Of a stretch of 64,000 nucleotides of DNA, positions 8,260-17,315 are shown one piece after another. Each line of letters starts with the position of its first letter. Positions within the stretch are counted from its first letter, which is position 1. The stretch covers positions 149,906 through 213,905 of the forward strand of contig NZ_CP031307.1 of the NCBI RefSeq assembly GCF_004799645.1. Direction: 5' to 3'. The DNA comes from Natronorubrum bangense. GTDB taxonomy: Archaea > Halobacteriota > Halobacteria > Halobacteriales > Natrialbaceae. Position numbers and translations under genes: made by a program. Below the pieces are notes generated by a model. The model saw only the letters and a list, made by a program, of their open reading frames with translations, ran no database searches and had not been told where the DNA came from.

Positions 8260-9894
8260 CTACTGACCGTCTGTTTTCGCATCCGCCGCGAACGGCTCGC
8301 CGAGCGCCTCGAGATCAATGTGCTCACGAACGAGCGTTGCAGCGCGGTCATACGGCGTCGTGCCGGCCTCTGGCTGTGCGTTCTCATCGCCCTCAAGCTC
8401 GCCCTTTGGAGGCCACTCTTTCCCTGCGTCCGCAGCGACAGCCTCGAGAAATGCTGTCCGAACCGACTCGTTGTCGAACAGGCCGTGAAGATACGTTCCA
8501 AGGACCCGTCCGTGGGCCGCACTCGACTCGCCGAGTGGCCGATCAATGTCCTCGAGCGTCCGCGTTCGACCGGCGTGGATCTCGTAGCCCGAAGCGGGGC
8601 CGTCTGCGCCCGCAAGCAACGGTGTCGCGCCGTCGACAGGCACCGTCGTCTGCTCGACGTGTTTGGTACCCTCGAACCGCGTCTCGACGGGCAACAGCCC
8701 GAGTCCGTCGACGACGTCATCTTCACCTGTTCCCTCGAGGGCGGCGTTGGTGATCCGCTCGCCCAGTAGCTGATAGCCGCCACAGATGCCGACGATTGGG
8801 CCGTCGAAGTCGGCGAGTGCCTCGCCGAACCCGATCTCGTGGAGGGCCAGGAGGTCGTCGACGGTGTTTTTTGTGCCCGGAAGCACGACTGCGTCCGCGT
8901 CGAGATCCGCGAGCGGATCGTCCGGCAATCGCTTGTCGCGGCTCGTCGGACCGGTTTCGACCGGTATGAACACGACTGAGACGCCGGGCTCCGCCGCGAG
9001 CGCCTCGAGATCTGTCGCGTTCGAGATTCGTGGCAGTCGGGGAACGGCGATCGTTATCCGGCGGTCGTCGGCGACGCCGTCGTCGTCACCCAACACGCCA
9101 CGTTCGCTCGTCGACGGCAGCCCGACGCTGTCCTCTTCGGGGAGGCCGGGATCATCGTAGGGGAGCACGCCCAGAACTGGGACGCCGGTTTTCGATTCGA
9201 TCTCTTCGATTCCTGGCTCGAGCAGCGTCGGGTCGCCCCGGAACTTCGTAATGATCGCACCTGCGATGCGATCGCGCAGTGAGTCGGGCAACAGTTCGAT
9301 GGTGCCGTAGAGACTGGCGAATGCCCCGCCGCGTTCGATATCGACCAGAAGGAGGATCTCGGCATCGGCAAACTGGGCGGTCTCGACGTTCGCGAGATCT
9401 CGGTCGTGGAGGTTGATCTCGGCGATGCTGCCGGCTCCTTCGGCGATGACGACGTCGTGGTCGGCCGCGAGTCGCTGGTATGAGTCTTCGGCTGCAGCGC
9501 GTGCCTCGTCCCAGTACTCCTCGTAGTACGTGCCTGCGGGAACGTGCTCGTAGGCCCGCCCCTGGACGATGAGCTGGCTCTCTCCGTCGCCGCGGGGTTT
9601 GAGAAGGACTGGGTTGCAGTCCGTCGTCGGCGTCATGCGGGCTGCTCGCGCCTGGACGAACTGTGAGACGCCGATTTCGCCCCACTGGTCGTCGCTCGAG
9701 ACAGTACGTGCGCGGTCGCTGTCAGTCCGGTCGGCCTCGGAGTGGACGACGACGCGAGCGTTGTTACTCATGTTCTGTGCTTTGAACGGGGCAACCGAGA
9801 CGCCCCGATCGACGAGCAGCCGACAGAGGCCGGCGGCAACTGTCGACTTTCCGACGTGGCTTGCAGTCCCTGCGACGAGAAGGGTTCGTGTCAT
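8260..9894 (-). CDS. cobQ: Cobyric acid synthase
   Basis: 544 residues. The N-terminal P-loop-like half has GTASHVGKSTVAAGLCRLL and FKAQNMSNNA, both diagnostic for CobQ/CbiP. The middle has EGAGSIAEINL and DIERGGAFASLYG. The C-terminal class I amidotransferase domain has the nucleophile motif GICGGYQLLG near residue 370, and YEIHAGRT and GTYLHGLFDN later. The enzyme amidates adenosylcobyrinic a,c-diamide at four carboxylates using glutamine and ATP. There are two internal acidic insertions typical of halophiles (around residues 265-285). It stands alone; no other cobalamin gene is in the window. The start ATG at 9894 is immediately before the conserved MTRTLLVAGTASHVGK. Confidence 0.95.
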   Translation of the reverse strand: MTRTLLVAGTASHVGKSTVAAGLCRLLVDRGVSVAPFKAQNMSNNARVVVHSEADRTDSDRARTVSSDDQWGEIGVSQFVQARAARMTPTTDCNPVLLKPRGDGESQLIVQGRAYEHVPAGTYYEEYWDEARAAAEDSYQRLAADHDVVIAEGAGSIAEINLHDRDLANVETAQFADAEILLLVDIERGGAFASLYGTIELLPDSLRDRIAGAIITKFRGDPTLLEPGIEEIESKTGVPVLGVLPYDDPGLPEEDSVGLPSTSERGVLGDDDGVADDRRITIAVPRLPRISNATDLEALAAEPGVSVVFIPVETGPTSRDKRLPDDPLADLDADAVVLPGTKNTVDDLLALHEIGFGEALADFDGPIVGICGGYQLLGERITNAALEGTGEDDVVDGLGLLPVETRFEGTKHVEQTTVPVDGATPLLAGADGPASGYEIHAGRTRTLEDIDRPLGESSAAHGRVLGTYLHGLFDNESVRTAFLEAVAADAGKEWPPKGELEGDENAQPEAGTTPYDRAATLVREHIDLEALGEPFAADAKTDGQ

Positions 9895-10030
9895 CCGCGT
9901 GGGGACTACTCACGCGGCCCACAGTATCGTCCTATCGATTCAGTCGTATTGTCCTCCCAACCGTATCGATGGAGCACTCAGTGTGAAATCCTTGTGTGAT
10001 CTGGTGTGCAGACTTTGATCGCGACCAGCG

Positions 10031-10246
10031 CTACTCGTCGTCGTCGTAGGCTGGCTCAGGTGGCTGCCCATCTTTGAACTCGAGTCGTTCACCCGGATGG
10101 GGCTCGATATGACTCAGAATCTCGTGAGGGACGTAGCCGATGTTGTATCCGGCCTCGTTGTGGAGAACGACGCCGTGTTCATACTCACGAAAATCGAAGC
10201 AGTTGATCTCTTCGTAGGCGTTGCCGGGTTTGTAGACGACCTTCAT
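10031..10246 (-). CDS. Small conserved haloarchaeal protein of unknown function
   Basis: 71 residues with an ordered core (CFDFREYEHGVVLHNE, then GYNIGYVPHEILSHIEPHP) and an acidic C-terminus ending in DDDE. It is soluble, probably a small beta-rich fold. No motif of known function is present. The coding sense is supported by acidic composition, codon use like its neighbours and a start (ATG complementary to 10244-10246) that follows an AT-containing upstream stretch. It is divergent from the downstream USP gene, leaving 219 bp in between. The family is not recognised. Confidence 0.7.
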   Translation of the reverse strand: MKVVYKPGNAYEEINCFDFREYEHGVVLHNEAGYNIGYVPHEILSHIEPHPGERLEFKDGQPPEPAYDDDE

Positions 10247-10465
10247 AGATGCCTGTGCAACGCAGCGACTGGTTTCGACACGCCTTGCAAATGCAAGTCG
10301 CTTTCACGCCCGTATTTGTACCAAAGCGGCAAGCACGCGCGAGTGCGCCGCTGACACACCACACTTTCGTTCGGCAAGGAAAACTCATCGAGACCGACAA
10401 ACTCGTCTCATCCAGGATCCGACTGTTGCGGGATGTTTTTCTCGGCCGTCGTCAAAGAACGGGCC

Positions 10466-10867
10466 ATGTACGATACGATTTTGGTTCCGACCGACGGCCG
10501 GCCGAACACCGAGCGAGCGATCGAAGAGGCGATCGAACTCGCACGCGTTCACGGTGCTTCCATCCACGCGCTGTACGTTATCAACTCTGCCGAAATCGCA
10601 CCCGGAATGGCGTTCGAAGATCTCGAGCCGATCGGCGAGCGAGCCGTTGAGTACGTTGCAACCCAGGCAGCGGAGGCCGGAATCGACGACGTTCAAACGA
10701 CAGTCGTCCACGGGCTTCGGCATCAAGCGATCCTCGATTACGCTGCCGACCACGATGTCGACCTGATCGTCATGGGCCGACACCGTGGTATCGAACGATT
10801 CTTCCGAAAGAGCGTCTCCGAACAGGTCTCGAGAGAGGCACAGACCTCCGTTCTCGTCGCCGAGTAG
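10466..10867 (+). CDS. Universal stress protein (UspA family)
   Basis: A 133-residue single-domain USP. The N-terminus MYDTILVPTDGRPNTERAIE is the family signature and fixes the start at the ATG at 10466; the frame is open 33 bp further up without family resemblance. The C-terminal nucleotide-binding region reads VMGRHRGIERFFRKSVSEQV. Canonical ATP-binding USPs have G-2x-G-9x-G-S/T here; this copy is shortened and has KS in place of GS, so ATP binding is doubtful. It lies convergent with a second, divergent USP at 10919-11308. Role: stress-related, partner unknown. Confidence 0.9.
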   Translation: MYDTILVPTDGRPNTERAIEEAIELARVHGASIHALYVINSAEIAPGMAFEDLEPIGERAVEYVATQAAEAGIDDVQTTVVHGLRHQAILDYAADHDVDLIVMGRHRGIERFFRKSVSEQVSREAQTSVLVAE

Positions 10868-10918
10868 TCGGACTCGTCGCTACACCGGTATTGCGGCGAC
10901 GACAGACCGACCAGTCGA

Positions 10919-11308
10919 TCACAACTCGGGGCCAGGAACGACGACGACCGGCAGTGTGGCTGCCTCGAGCACAGCGTGTGCAGTCGATCCGACCGCTGCC
11001 GACTCGTTGGAGATGCCATCGACGGATGCGATGACGAGCTCGTCGACATCGGCCGCGGCTGCAGTCTCGAGGAGGACCTCGGCGGGCTCGCCATCGTCTT
11101 CGCGAAGCTCTGTGTTGATTTCGCCAACGGTCGCGAGCCGAACGGGGGCAACGTTTAGCGCCTCTTGAGCATCTCGTCGTGCCGTCGGGTCGCCGGGTGG
11201 CGTGACGGCGACAACTGTCACGGTATCTGTTGCGGTCGCTCGCTCGTCGAGGTAGTCACAGATCGCTGCCGTCGTGTGGACGGATGCAGTGCCGGCGAAA
11301 TAATGCAT
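10919..11308 (-). CDS. Divergent universal stress protein-like
   Basis: 129 residues, Rossmann-like alpha/beta protein: VTVVAVTPP in the first strand region, LETAAAADVDELVIASVDG in the middle, and a C-terminal GSTAHAVLEAATLPVVVVPGP that matches the last USP helix and strand (the usual 'vLr-a-vPVlvvr'). The canonical N-terminal D/T-P signature is replaced by MHYFAGTASVHTT. It converges with the canonical USP gene at 10466 with a 51-bp gap. Probably cytoplasmic. Whether it binds nucleotide is uncertain, since the G-x2-G-x9-GS motif is only partly visible (SNESAAVGST). Confidence 0.8.
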   Translation of the reverse strand: MHYFAGTASVHTTAAICDYLDERATATDTVTVVAVTPPGDPTARRDAQEALNVAPVRLATVGEINTELREDDGEPAEVLLETAAAADVDELVIASVDGISNESAAVGSTAHAVLEAATLPVVVVPGPEL

Positions 11309-11872
11309 ATCGGGTTCTCGAACGGCAGTCCAAAGAAGCTGTGGGCGGTTCGACTGGCTGTGCCTCTCGAGCGCCGACCTTCGATGTGACAGTCGATACG
11401 GCCTGTCTCAGGACGTGGATTTTCCAGGTCAGAAAACGCGCTTGTGACTCTATTAGGTGCCAGCCGAAAGCAGTGGCTGGGGACAATCGTCCCGACTCGG
11501 CACGGCGTGACCCGCCCAGTTGGATCATCCCCACCGATCGTCGCTGGACACATCCCACTCGACGGCCGACCGCACCCTCCCACCTCCGCGGTCGGTCCGT
11601 CAGGTTTCCGACCATCCAGCAATCCCCGAAACTCCGCTTCGGCCCACACCGACTCGAGTGTCGACCGGTACCCGACTCTCGAGAGTCGAACTGCTTCCCC
11701 ATGCGCTGACGACCGTACTCAGAGGAATTAGTGTCCATCAGCATACATTCCAGTGTGGCAGATCATGGATCTGGTAAAGTCGACGTGCAAGACTTAGAGG
11801 ATAGATGCAGCACATCGACACTACTTGCTTCACATCGAATTCAATGGACCAACTCTGCAAGTTCGAACCATA
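11309..11872. other. 564-bp stretch without a recognisable gene
   Basis: Several frames are open here on both strands, but their products are Arg/Ser/Pro/Cys-rich and lack the acidic bias of real genes in this window. No family resemblance, no obvious repeat and no tRNA were seen. The right part (11700-11872) becomes AT-richer beside the lipoprotein gene end. It may be a decayed gene remnant. Confidence 0.5.
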
Positions 11873-12289
11873 TTACTCACAGCGTATATTTGAGCTTTCT
11901 AAGAACGATGAATCTTCACCTAACACCCCGTACTCGAAGAGAATACGAAGACAGATTTCCCCGGTTTCGGCCCCTCCAATTCCGATTAGCTCACCGCTTG
12001 TTGGGCGATCATCGACGACACCGTGAATTCCAATCGGATCGAAATCCCCCGGTGTTTCTCTTATGACGGGCTCACGAGTCTGTGGCTCCACTTCATGAGA
12101 TTCCCAGTCGTCAACTCCCTTCGACGTCTCAACGGCGTAATGAAACATCTGATGATCGGATGTACCGTTTGCGAGTTCAACCTCCAGCTGGGCTATCGTG
12201 GCCGAATCCTCGCCGAAATAACTACACCCGGATAGCAGTGTGATCGTGGCAGTACTGCCAATCAAGAACCGTCGACGGGTGGAGGGCAT
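11873..12289 (-). CDS. Tat-type lipoprotein of unknown function
   Basis: 138 residues. The N-terminus MPSTRRRFLIGSTATITLLSGC has a twin-arginine motif (RRRFL), a hydrophobic stretch and a lipobox (LLSGC) with the lipidated Cys at residue 22. It is therefore exported folded and anchored on the outer face of the membrane, as is common in haloarchaea. The mature part (TIAQLEVELANGTSDHQMFHY) looks like a small beta-sandwich with conserved-looking strands and one later Cys. No enzyme motif is visible. It is a single gene. The downstream gap (11309-11872) has no partner. Substrate or ligand unknown. Confidence 0.8.
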   Translation of the reverse strand: MPSTRRRFLIGSTATITLLSGCSYFGEDSATIAQLEVELANGTSDHQMFHYAVETSKGVDDWESHEVEPQTREPVIRETPGDFDPIGIHGVVDDRPTSGELIGIGGAETGEICLRILFEYGVLGEDSSFLESSNIRCE

Positions 12290-12518
12290 TAGTTGAGTGA
12301 TTAAAGTCTCTTGTCATTAGTCTTCTTGTTCGCTACTTACTGCAGGAGACAATACACGAGCTAAATTAAACGGTCGAATTCGGCACCCAGTCTGTGCCAC
12401 ATTCGCGCTTTGTATTCATCAGTTCCAATCTCTCAACTACACGAGAGAAAGGATATCAAACTATGAGTTGCGTTGTCACTCCCTATCAGTTTCACACACC
12501 GTGGAGATGTGTGGCTCC

Positions 12519-12830
12519 CTAGTGCTGCCCGTACAGCGAGTACATGATCGCGACGAGCCCAGCTAACCGACTCACGTTTTCGAGAAACGCCGTTACAACC
12601 TGTTCTGCCCCGACGAGCGTCGTGACTGCCACGTTGATCAGGAACGGGCAAAGGGTCAACAAGAGCAAGCCGACGGCGAGATAGAGCATCGATGACGCGT
12701 CGTTGCGCCGATAGCCTCGGTAAGCCTGATAGGCGATAATCGTCCCGATCAGTGCAACCAGGAAGAGACTCGCAACCGTCAGCAGTTCGAACAGGGGTGC
12801 CTCGTCAATCCGAACGACGTTCTGGCTCAT
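12519..12830 (-). CDS. DUF7521-type small membrane protein
   Basis: 103 residues with three hydrophobic helices (LLTVASLFLVALIGTIIAYQ, MLYLAVGLLLLTLCPFLI and a C-terminal LAGLVAIMYSLYG). The YRGYRRND loop between helices 1 and 2 is typical of the haloarchaeal DUF7521 family. The start chosen is the ATG at 12828-12830, which overlaps the stop of the upstream winged-helix gene as ATGA; a start 15 bp further up is less likely. The tight pairing with a wHTH regulator suggests a coupled membrane/transcription unit. Function unknown. Confidence 0.8.
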   Translation of the reverse strand: MSQNVVRIDEAPLFELLTVASLFLVALIGTIIAYQAYRGYRRNDASSMLYLAVGLLLLTLCPFLINVAVTTLVGAEQVVTAFLENVSRLAGLVAIMYSLYGQH

Positions 12831-13174
12831 CGCATCCCCTCCCACAGTCGGGTGAATTTGTCGGCGACGTCCTCATCGCGATACGTCAACTCGAGGGCAA
12901 ACGAGCCGTCCTCAAGAGACAACTCGAGTCGATCGAGGTTCGCGCTGTAGACGCTGAAGTGGTTGCCGTCAGGTGCGAGTTCCGTCTCTTCTGTGACGAG
13001 GTGACACTCCTCGAGGCGCTCGAGGCGCCGGTAGATCGTCGGCAGGGACGCATCACACCGCTCGCTCAGGGTACTGGCAGACATTGGTTCGATGCTCGTA
13101 TTGGTGAGGATTTCGCGTGCGTACTCGTCATCGAGGACGGCAAGCACAGTTGATAGATCAGTATCCTCACTCAC
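12827..13174 (-). CDS. Winged-helix (ArsR-like) transcriptional regulator
   Basis: 115 residues. A winged helix occupies residues ~5-65: LAVLDDEYAREILTNTSI, then MSASTLSERCDASLPTIYRRLERLEEC (recognition helix) and the wing HLVTEETELAPDG. The C-terminal half (VYSANLDRLELSLEDGSFAL, RLWEGMR) probably mediates dimerisation or signal sensing. Start codon is GTG at 13172-13174. It overlaps the DUF7521 membrane gene by 4 bp (ATGA), so the two are translationally coupled. The inducing signal is unknown; the pair is common in haloarchaea and the membrane partner could modulate the regulator (inference). Confidence 0.85.
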   Translation of the reverse strand: MSEDTDLSTVLAVLDDEYAREILTNTSIEPMSASTLSERCDASLPTIYRRLERLEECHLVTEETELAPDGNHFSVYSANLDRLELSLEDGSFALELTYRDEDVADKFTRLWEGMR

Positions 13175-13412
13175 TGTTAGCTCATCGTTCCGGCATGGCT
13201 ATCAAAAACGGTCCGGTTTTTCTGAACGAGAAAATCCCGTTCCGTCCCTCGATCTGAGCTGGCAGCGTGTGAAGCCGAACATCTCCTCGGTGACTGAGTC
13301 GCGTCTGTCCGTCGTTCCAGGACAGGGCCTGCAGTATCATATCGCATAATAGGATTTATCAATGGAGTGCCGCAGTGGCGAAACTGTCTGCGTGGGTCGT
13401 GTCCTTGGGCCC

Positions 13413-14117
13413 TCACTGCGTTTCGAGCCAGTGAAACAGTCGCTCGAGCAGCCGTGTTTCTGCTTCCCTCGAGAACCGGTGGCCTTCCGATGCGAACGTC
13501 TCGAGGAGGACGTCCGTTTTGAACTGTGCCGCTGCATCGAAGCTGTGAGCGACATCGACGACGGCATCATCGCTGCCGTGAAAGAATGCGAGCGGGATGT
13601 CGAGGTCGATGGCTGCGAAGCTGTAGGTGTCGAAATCATCGAAGAATCGTCTATCGATTCGGTCACCGGTATCGAACTGACACTCGCCATCGCGTTCGAC
13701 GGCCTGCCGATACGCATCAAACACCCGGTTATACGTCACCGGTGCCCGCGTCGCGACCGCGTCGACACGACCGTCCTGGGCAGCGGCGTGAAACGCGACC
13801 TTGCCGCCGAAACTCGAGCCAAAGAGTACGTACGATGCGGGACCGAACTGATCGACGACAGCACGCAGATCAGCGAGTTTCGCGCTGAGTGTCTGGTCGA
13901 CGAACTGGCCATCGGACTCACCACAGCCGCGAAAATCGAACCTGACGGCGTTGTATCCTTCTTCGACGGCTCGCTGACACCGATGTTCGTAGCTCCCGGT
14001 CTTGTCGCTGAGAAAGCCGTGACAGAAGACGATCCAGTCGTCTCCGGGTGCCTCGTGGTGGACGGCAGCGACAGCCTCACCATCGACCACCGGAATTCGG
14101 TGCTGTGTTTCGGTCAT
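13413..14117 (-). CDS. Alpha/beta hydrolase
   Basis: 234 residues from the ATG at 14115-14117 (MTETQHRIPVVDGE); an in-frame ATG 9 bp up is an alternative, and the much longer open frame is not family-like. Fold markers are all visible: oxyanion-hole region VFCHGFLSDKTGS, FDFRGCGESDG, nucleophile elbow GSSFGG (Ser near residue 110), acid FFHGSDDAVV and catalytic His in EGHRFSRE. This is the 'dienelactone hydrolase/lysophospholipase-like' branch. Substrate unknown. The genes beside it are not functionally related: the wHTH pair, and TnpB in the opposite direction. Confidence 0.88.
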   Translation of the reverse strand: MTETQHRIPVVDGEAVAAVHHEAPGDDWIVFCHGFLSDKTGSYEHRCQRAVEEGYNAVRFDFRGCGESDGQFVDQTLSAKLADLRAVVDQFGPASYVLFGSSFGGKVAFHAAAQDGRVDAVATRAPVTYNRVFDAYRQAVERDGECQFDTGDRIDRRFFDDFDTYSFAAIDLDIPLAFFHGSDDAVVDVAHSFDAAAQFKTDVLLETFASEGHRFSREAETRLLERLFHWLETQ

Positions 14118-14202
14118 TGGTTTCATCCACGGTGGGTGCTGTCGTAACCGTTGTGTCTGTCGGCTACATGGCCGTCGCTGGCACATCATAATGAATGCAA
14201 GG

Positions 14203-14235
14203 CGGAAACCCGCGTCTTCAGGCGCGGGAGGAAGC
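14203..14235. repeat. IS200/IS605-type terminal hairpin upstream of tnpB
   Basis: The stem cccgcg (14209-14214) pairs with cgcggg (14223-14228) around a tcttcagg loop, followed by aggaag. Hairpins of this form mark ends of IS200/IS605-group elements and the guide-RNA scaffold of TnpB. Here it lies about 100 bp upstream of tnpB, so it is either this element's left end or the leftover right end of an older copy. Confidence 0.5.
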
Positions 14236-14293
14236 CGACAACGATGAAACAAACCGCGTTCGATAGCAGGCCGACTCCCCACGCCAACCCAAA

Positions 14294-14304
14294 CAAATAT
14301 AAAT
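14294..14304 (+). promoter_or_regulatory. TATA box for tnpB
   Basis: The AT-rich box aatataaatac lies 26-36 bp before the tnpB ATG at 14330, the distance expected for a leaderless or nearly leaderless haloarchaeal transcript. Confidence 0.55.
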
Positions 14305-14329
14305 ACGGGCGCCTACATATGAAACACAG

Positions 14330-15568
<1,239 letters not shown>

Positions 15569-15611
15569 AACGGGAGTCCACGCTGAATGCCACGCCCTTC
15601 GGGGCATGGTA
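15569..15611 (+). ncRNA. Putative TnpB right end / guide-RNA 3' hairpin
   Basis: Directly after the tnpB stop is a GC stem with imperfect arms (atgccacgccc / ggggcatgg, about 15588-15609, loop ttc). In this family the last part of tnpB plus the right end is transcribed as the omega-type guide RNA, with the guide lying just outside the element. Under that reading the bases after about 15611 would be the guide. The exact element boundary cannot be fixed by eye. Confidence 0.45.
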
Positions 15612-15648
15612 GCTTACTTACGCACGTGTTCCTCAAGGACGATACTGT

Positions 15649-15813
15649 ATGACCCAGACGACCTACAGGTGTCACTGTGGCGCGCTTCTGGAATTCAAAC
15701 AGGATCTCGAGAAAGAGCCTGGGCTCACGACACGGAGCTGGAAGTGCAAGGACTGTGGGATACCCGTCCCCAGCCAGTACGCCGAGAAGATCAGCCACCA
15801 ACATCCATCCTGA
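15649..15813 (+). CDS. Small zinc-finger protein
   Basis: A 54-residue frame starting MTQTTYRCHCGALLEF and ending in QHPS. Two Cys pairs, CHC at residues 8-10 and CKDC at about residues 36-39, with KQDLEKEP between them, look like a compact zinc ribbon (CxC...CxxC). Such one-domain zinc proteins are numerous in haloarchaea and are often regulatory. The ATG follows an A/T-containing leader about 80 bp after tnpB. Its composition (Glu/Lys/Gln) and codon use are gene-like. Target unknown. The chance of a random ORF is low but not nil given the short length. Confidence 0.65.
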   Translation: MTQTTYRCHCGALLEFKQDLEKEPGLTTRSWKCKDCGIPVPSQYAEKISHQHPS

Positions 15814-15881
15814 TCGCGCGGTCGGTGGGGTATCATTCCCGGATCGTCTCCGATGACCGGACGGCGTCGCGGTCGAAAAGA

Positions 15882-15913
15882 GTACTTTAGATTACTCGTC
15901 TAATCTAAAGTAC
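15882..15913. repeat. Perfect 13-bp inverted repeat (AT-rich palindrome)
   Basis: Arms gtactttagatta (15882-15894) and taatctaaagtac (15901-15913) are perfect complements with a 6-bp spacer ctcgtc. This AT-rich palindrome lies about 70 bp downstream of the zinc-finger gene in a 296-bp gap. Candidates: operator, terminator stem, or relic of an element end. Confidence 0.6.
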
Positions 15914-16100
15914 CCCCTATTTTCGGCTGAAGTGGCGAATATCGCACTCTCGAGGGCTGTATCTAATATCTCCCTCCTCACTGCTGACGATACATCATAT
16001 GTCGATATACGAACCATCTGCTGACGATCACAACTTTGGGATATAGATTCCTACAAACCACTCGCTCGCTAACAAGTCTGAAGGCTACCTACAGTGAATC

Positions 16101-16123
16101 GCCTCGGGGTCAAGCCCCGAGGC
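16101..16123 (-). repeat. TnpB right-end hairpin (9-bp perfect stem)
   Basis: Arms gcctcgggg and ccccgaggc flank the 5-base loop tcaag, which contains the stop codon of the truncated tnpB. This is the classic 3'-end hairpin of haloarchaeal IS1341-type elements and of their guide RNA. Confidence 0.7.
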
Positions 16124-16634
16124 TTCCCGTTTCCACGACGCACTTTGCAGACACCGAATGGGTGTCCGTAGGGAGCGCAGTCTCCACGGGCGTATCTTCG
16201 GGCCATCCCAGCCCTAGTTCAGAAAAGCCGCGTTGCAGGACGTTCATCGCCGTCGCAAAATCGCACGCGATTTTGCTGCCCGTCAGACGTAGTCTGACGA
16301 CCGCGTTCGCGTCCCTGTCCGTCTCGAATCCGCACGACGGACAGGAGTGTTCCCGCACCCAGATGGGCTTCGTCGTCTCCACACCACACGACGCACATTC
16401 CTTCGTCGTGCCTCGGGCTTCGACCTGCACGCCGTGAGTGCCGTACAGGTCGGCCTTGTATTCGAGGAGTGTGATGAACTGTCGCCACGCCGCGTCCTGC
16501 TTGTTGCGGGCGTTATGCGACTGCTCAAGCATCCCCTTCACGTTCAAATCCTCAACAAACACCGCGTCGTACTCGCGGACGAGCCACGTCGTAATCTTGT
16601 GCTGGTAGTCCAGAACCTTTTGACCTATTACCAT
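16110..16634 (-). pseudogene. tnpB: TnpB deletion derivative with palindromic insertion
   Basis: 174 residues covering only the C-terminal part of TnpB: RuvC-II FVEDLNVKGM, zinc finger CASCG/CPSCG and RuvC-III DRDANA. The N-terminal ~60% including RuvC-I is missing, so it cannot be a nuclease on its own. A start ATG at 16634 sits directly after an AT-rich TATA-like stretch (gataaatatg), as if the left end had been fused to mid-gene. Between DRDANA and MNVLQRG there is an unusual in-frame 18-codon insert (16248-16301) made of two palindromes. The right-end hairpin is preserved. It could still make a guide-RNA scaffold used by the intact TnpB at 14330 (inference). Confidence 0.85.
16248..16301. 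repeat. In-frame double-palindrome insertion in tnpB remnant
   Basis: Two adjacent perfect inverted repeats: gcaaaatcgc/gcgattttgc (16255-16276, 2-bp spacer) and cgtcagac/gtctgacg (16281-16299, 3-bp spacer). Together they fill about 54 bp, a multiple of three, exactly where TnpB proteins normally read DANA-x-NVL without interruption. Confidence 0.7.
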
Positions 16635-16795
16635 TCATATTTATCACATACAACTAGGAGATAATCGGCAGAATAGTAGATGACCTGAGCTAAAGGCGCT
16701 AATCACTGTTATCAAGGAGCGAACGTAAGCGAGCGAGTAAGTAGTAGTCACAAACTTGATCTGTTTTGCCAGCAGACCACTCCGTGAAACTAAAC

Positions 16796-17215
16796 TTACT
16801 GTGAGGTTGGTAACGAAATAACTGGAATCGCCGGATCAGTAACAATATTACTTGTTATATCCCCAGAAAGGAGCCGCATAATACGACTTCCGCCTCGTGC
16901 TTGGAAGGCTACCGCGTCTGCACTCACGTCATCAGCCTCCGTAAAGAGTGCAGAGACAATATCCGTCGCAAAAACCGTGCGTGTATCAACAGCTACAGAC
17001 GCGCTCAGCAGTGAATCAACGACTGCAAGGATCTCAGATGCATCTTCGCGGCGTTTTTCTAACGGAGCTTTGTCGGGTGCTCCGTCAGCTTTTTCGATAA
17101 CGTGTATTGCAGTCACGCGTTCAATGTCGTCAAGATACGGTTCAAGTGCAGCACACGTCGCCCGTGCATCCTCTTCAGTTGCAACCGGGATAAGGAGATG
17201 ATGGAAGGTTCCCAT
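16796..17215 (-). CDS. Universal stress protein domain protein
   Basis: 139 residues. The N-terminus MGTFHHLLIPVATEEDARAT is a variant of the USP first strand. The middle has VTAIHVIEKADGAPDKAP, and the C-terminus VAFQARGGSRIMRLLSGDITSNIVTDPAIPVISLP keeps the G-x2-x-xLL-GD-ts pattern of ATP-loop USPs (RGGSRIMRLLSGDI). It lies just downstream of trkH in the same direction, separated by about 100 bp. USP proteins are often found with cation transporters, where they may gate transport by nucleotide sensing (inference). Lower GC in this gene than in its neighbours. Confidence 0.82.
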   Translation of the reverse strand: MGTFHHLLIPVATEEDARATCAALEPYLDDIERVTAIHVIEKADGAPDKAPLEKRREDASEILAVVDSLLSASVAVDTRTVFATDIVSALFTEADDVSADAVAFQARGGSRIMRLLSGDITSNIVTDPAIPVISLPTSQ

Positions 17216-17315
17216 ATCTGTACGTAACTGACGGCAGGTAAATAGTTTCTCAGATCACTGTTTGACGAGGTATGTGTGAGCGATTAAGAAGATCTCAAGA
17301 GTAGCCAATGAACGG

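Noticed and set aside
11230..11744. Open frames of 140-162 codons on both strands
   Set aside because: Composition is Arg/Ser/Cys/Pro-rich instead of acidic, and no motif is recognised.
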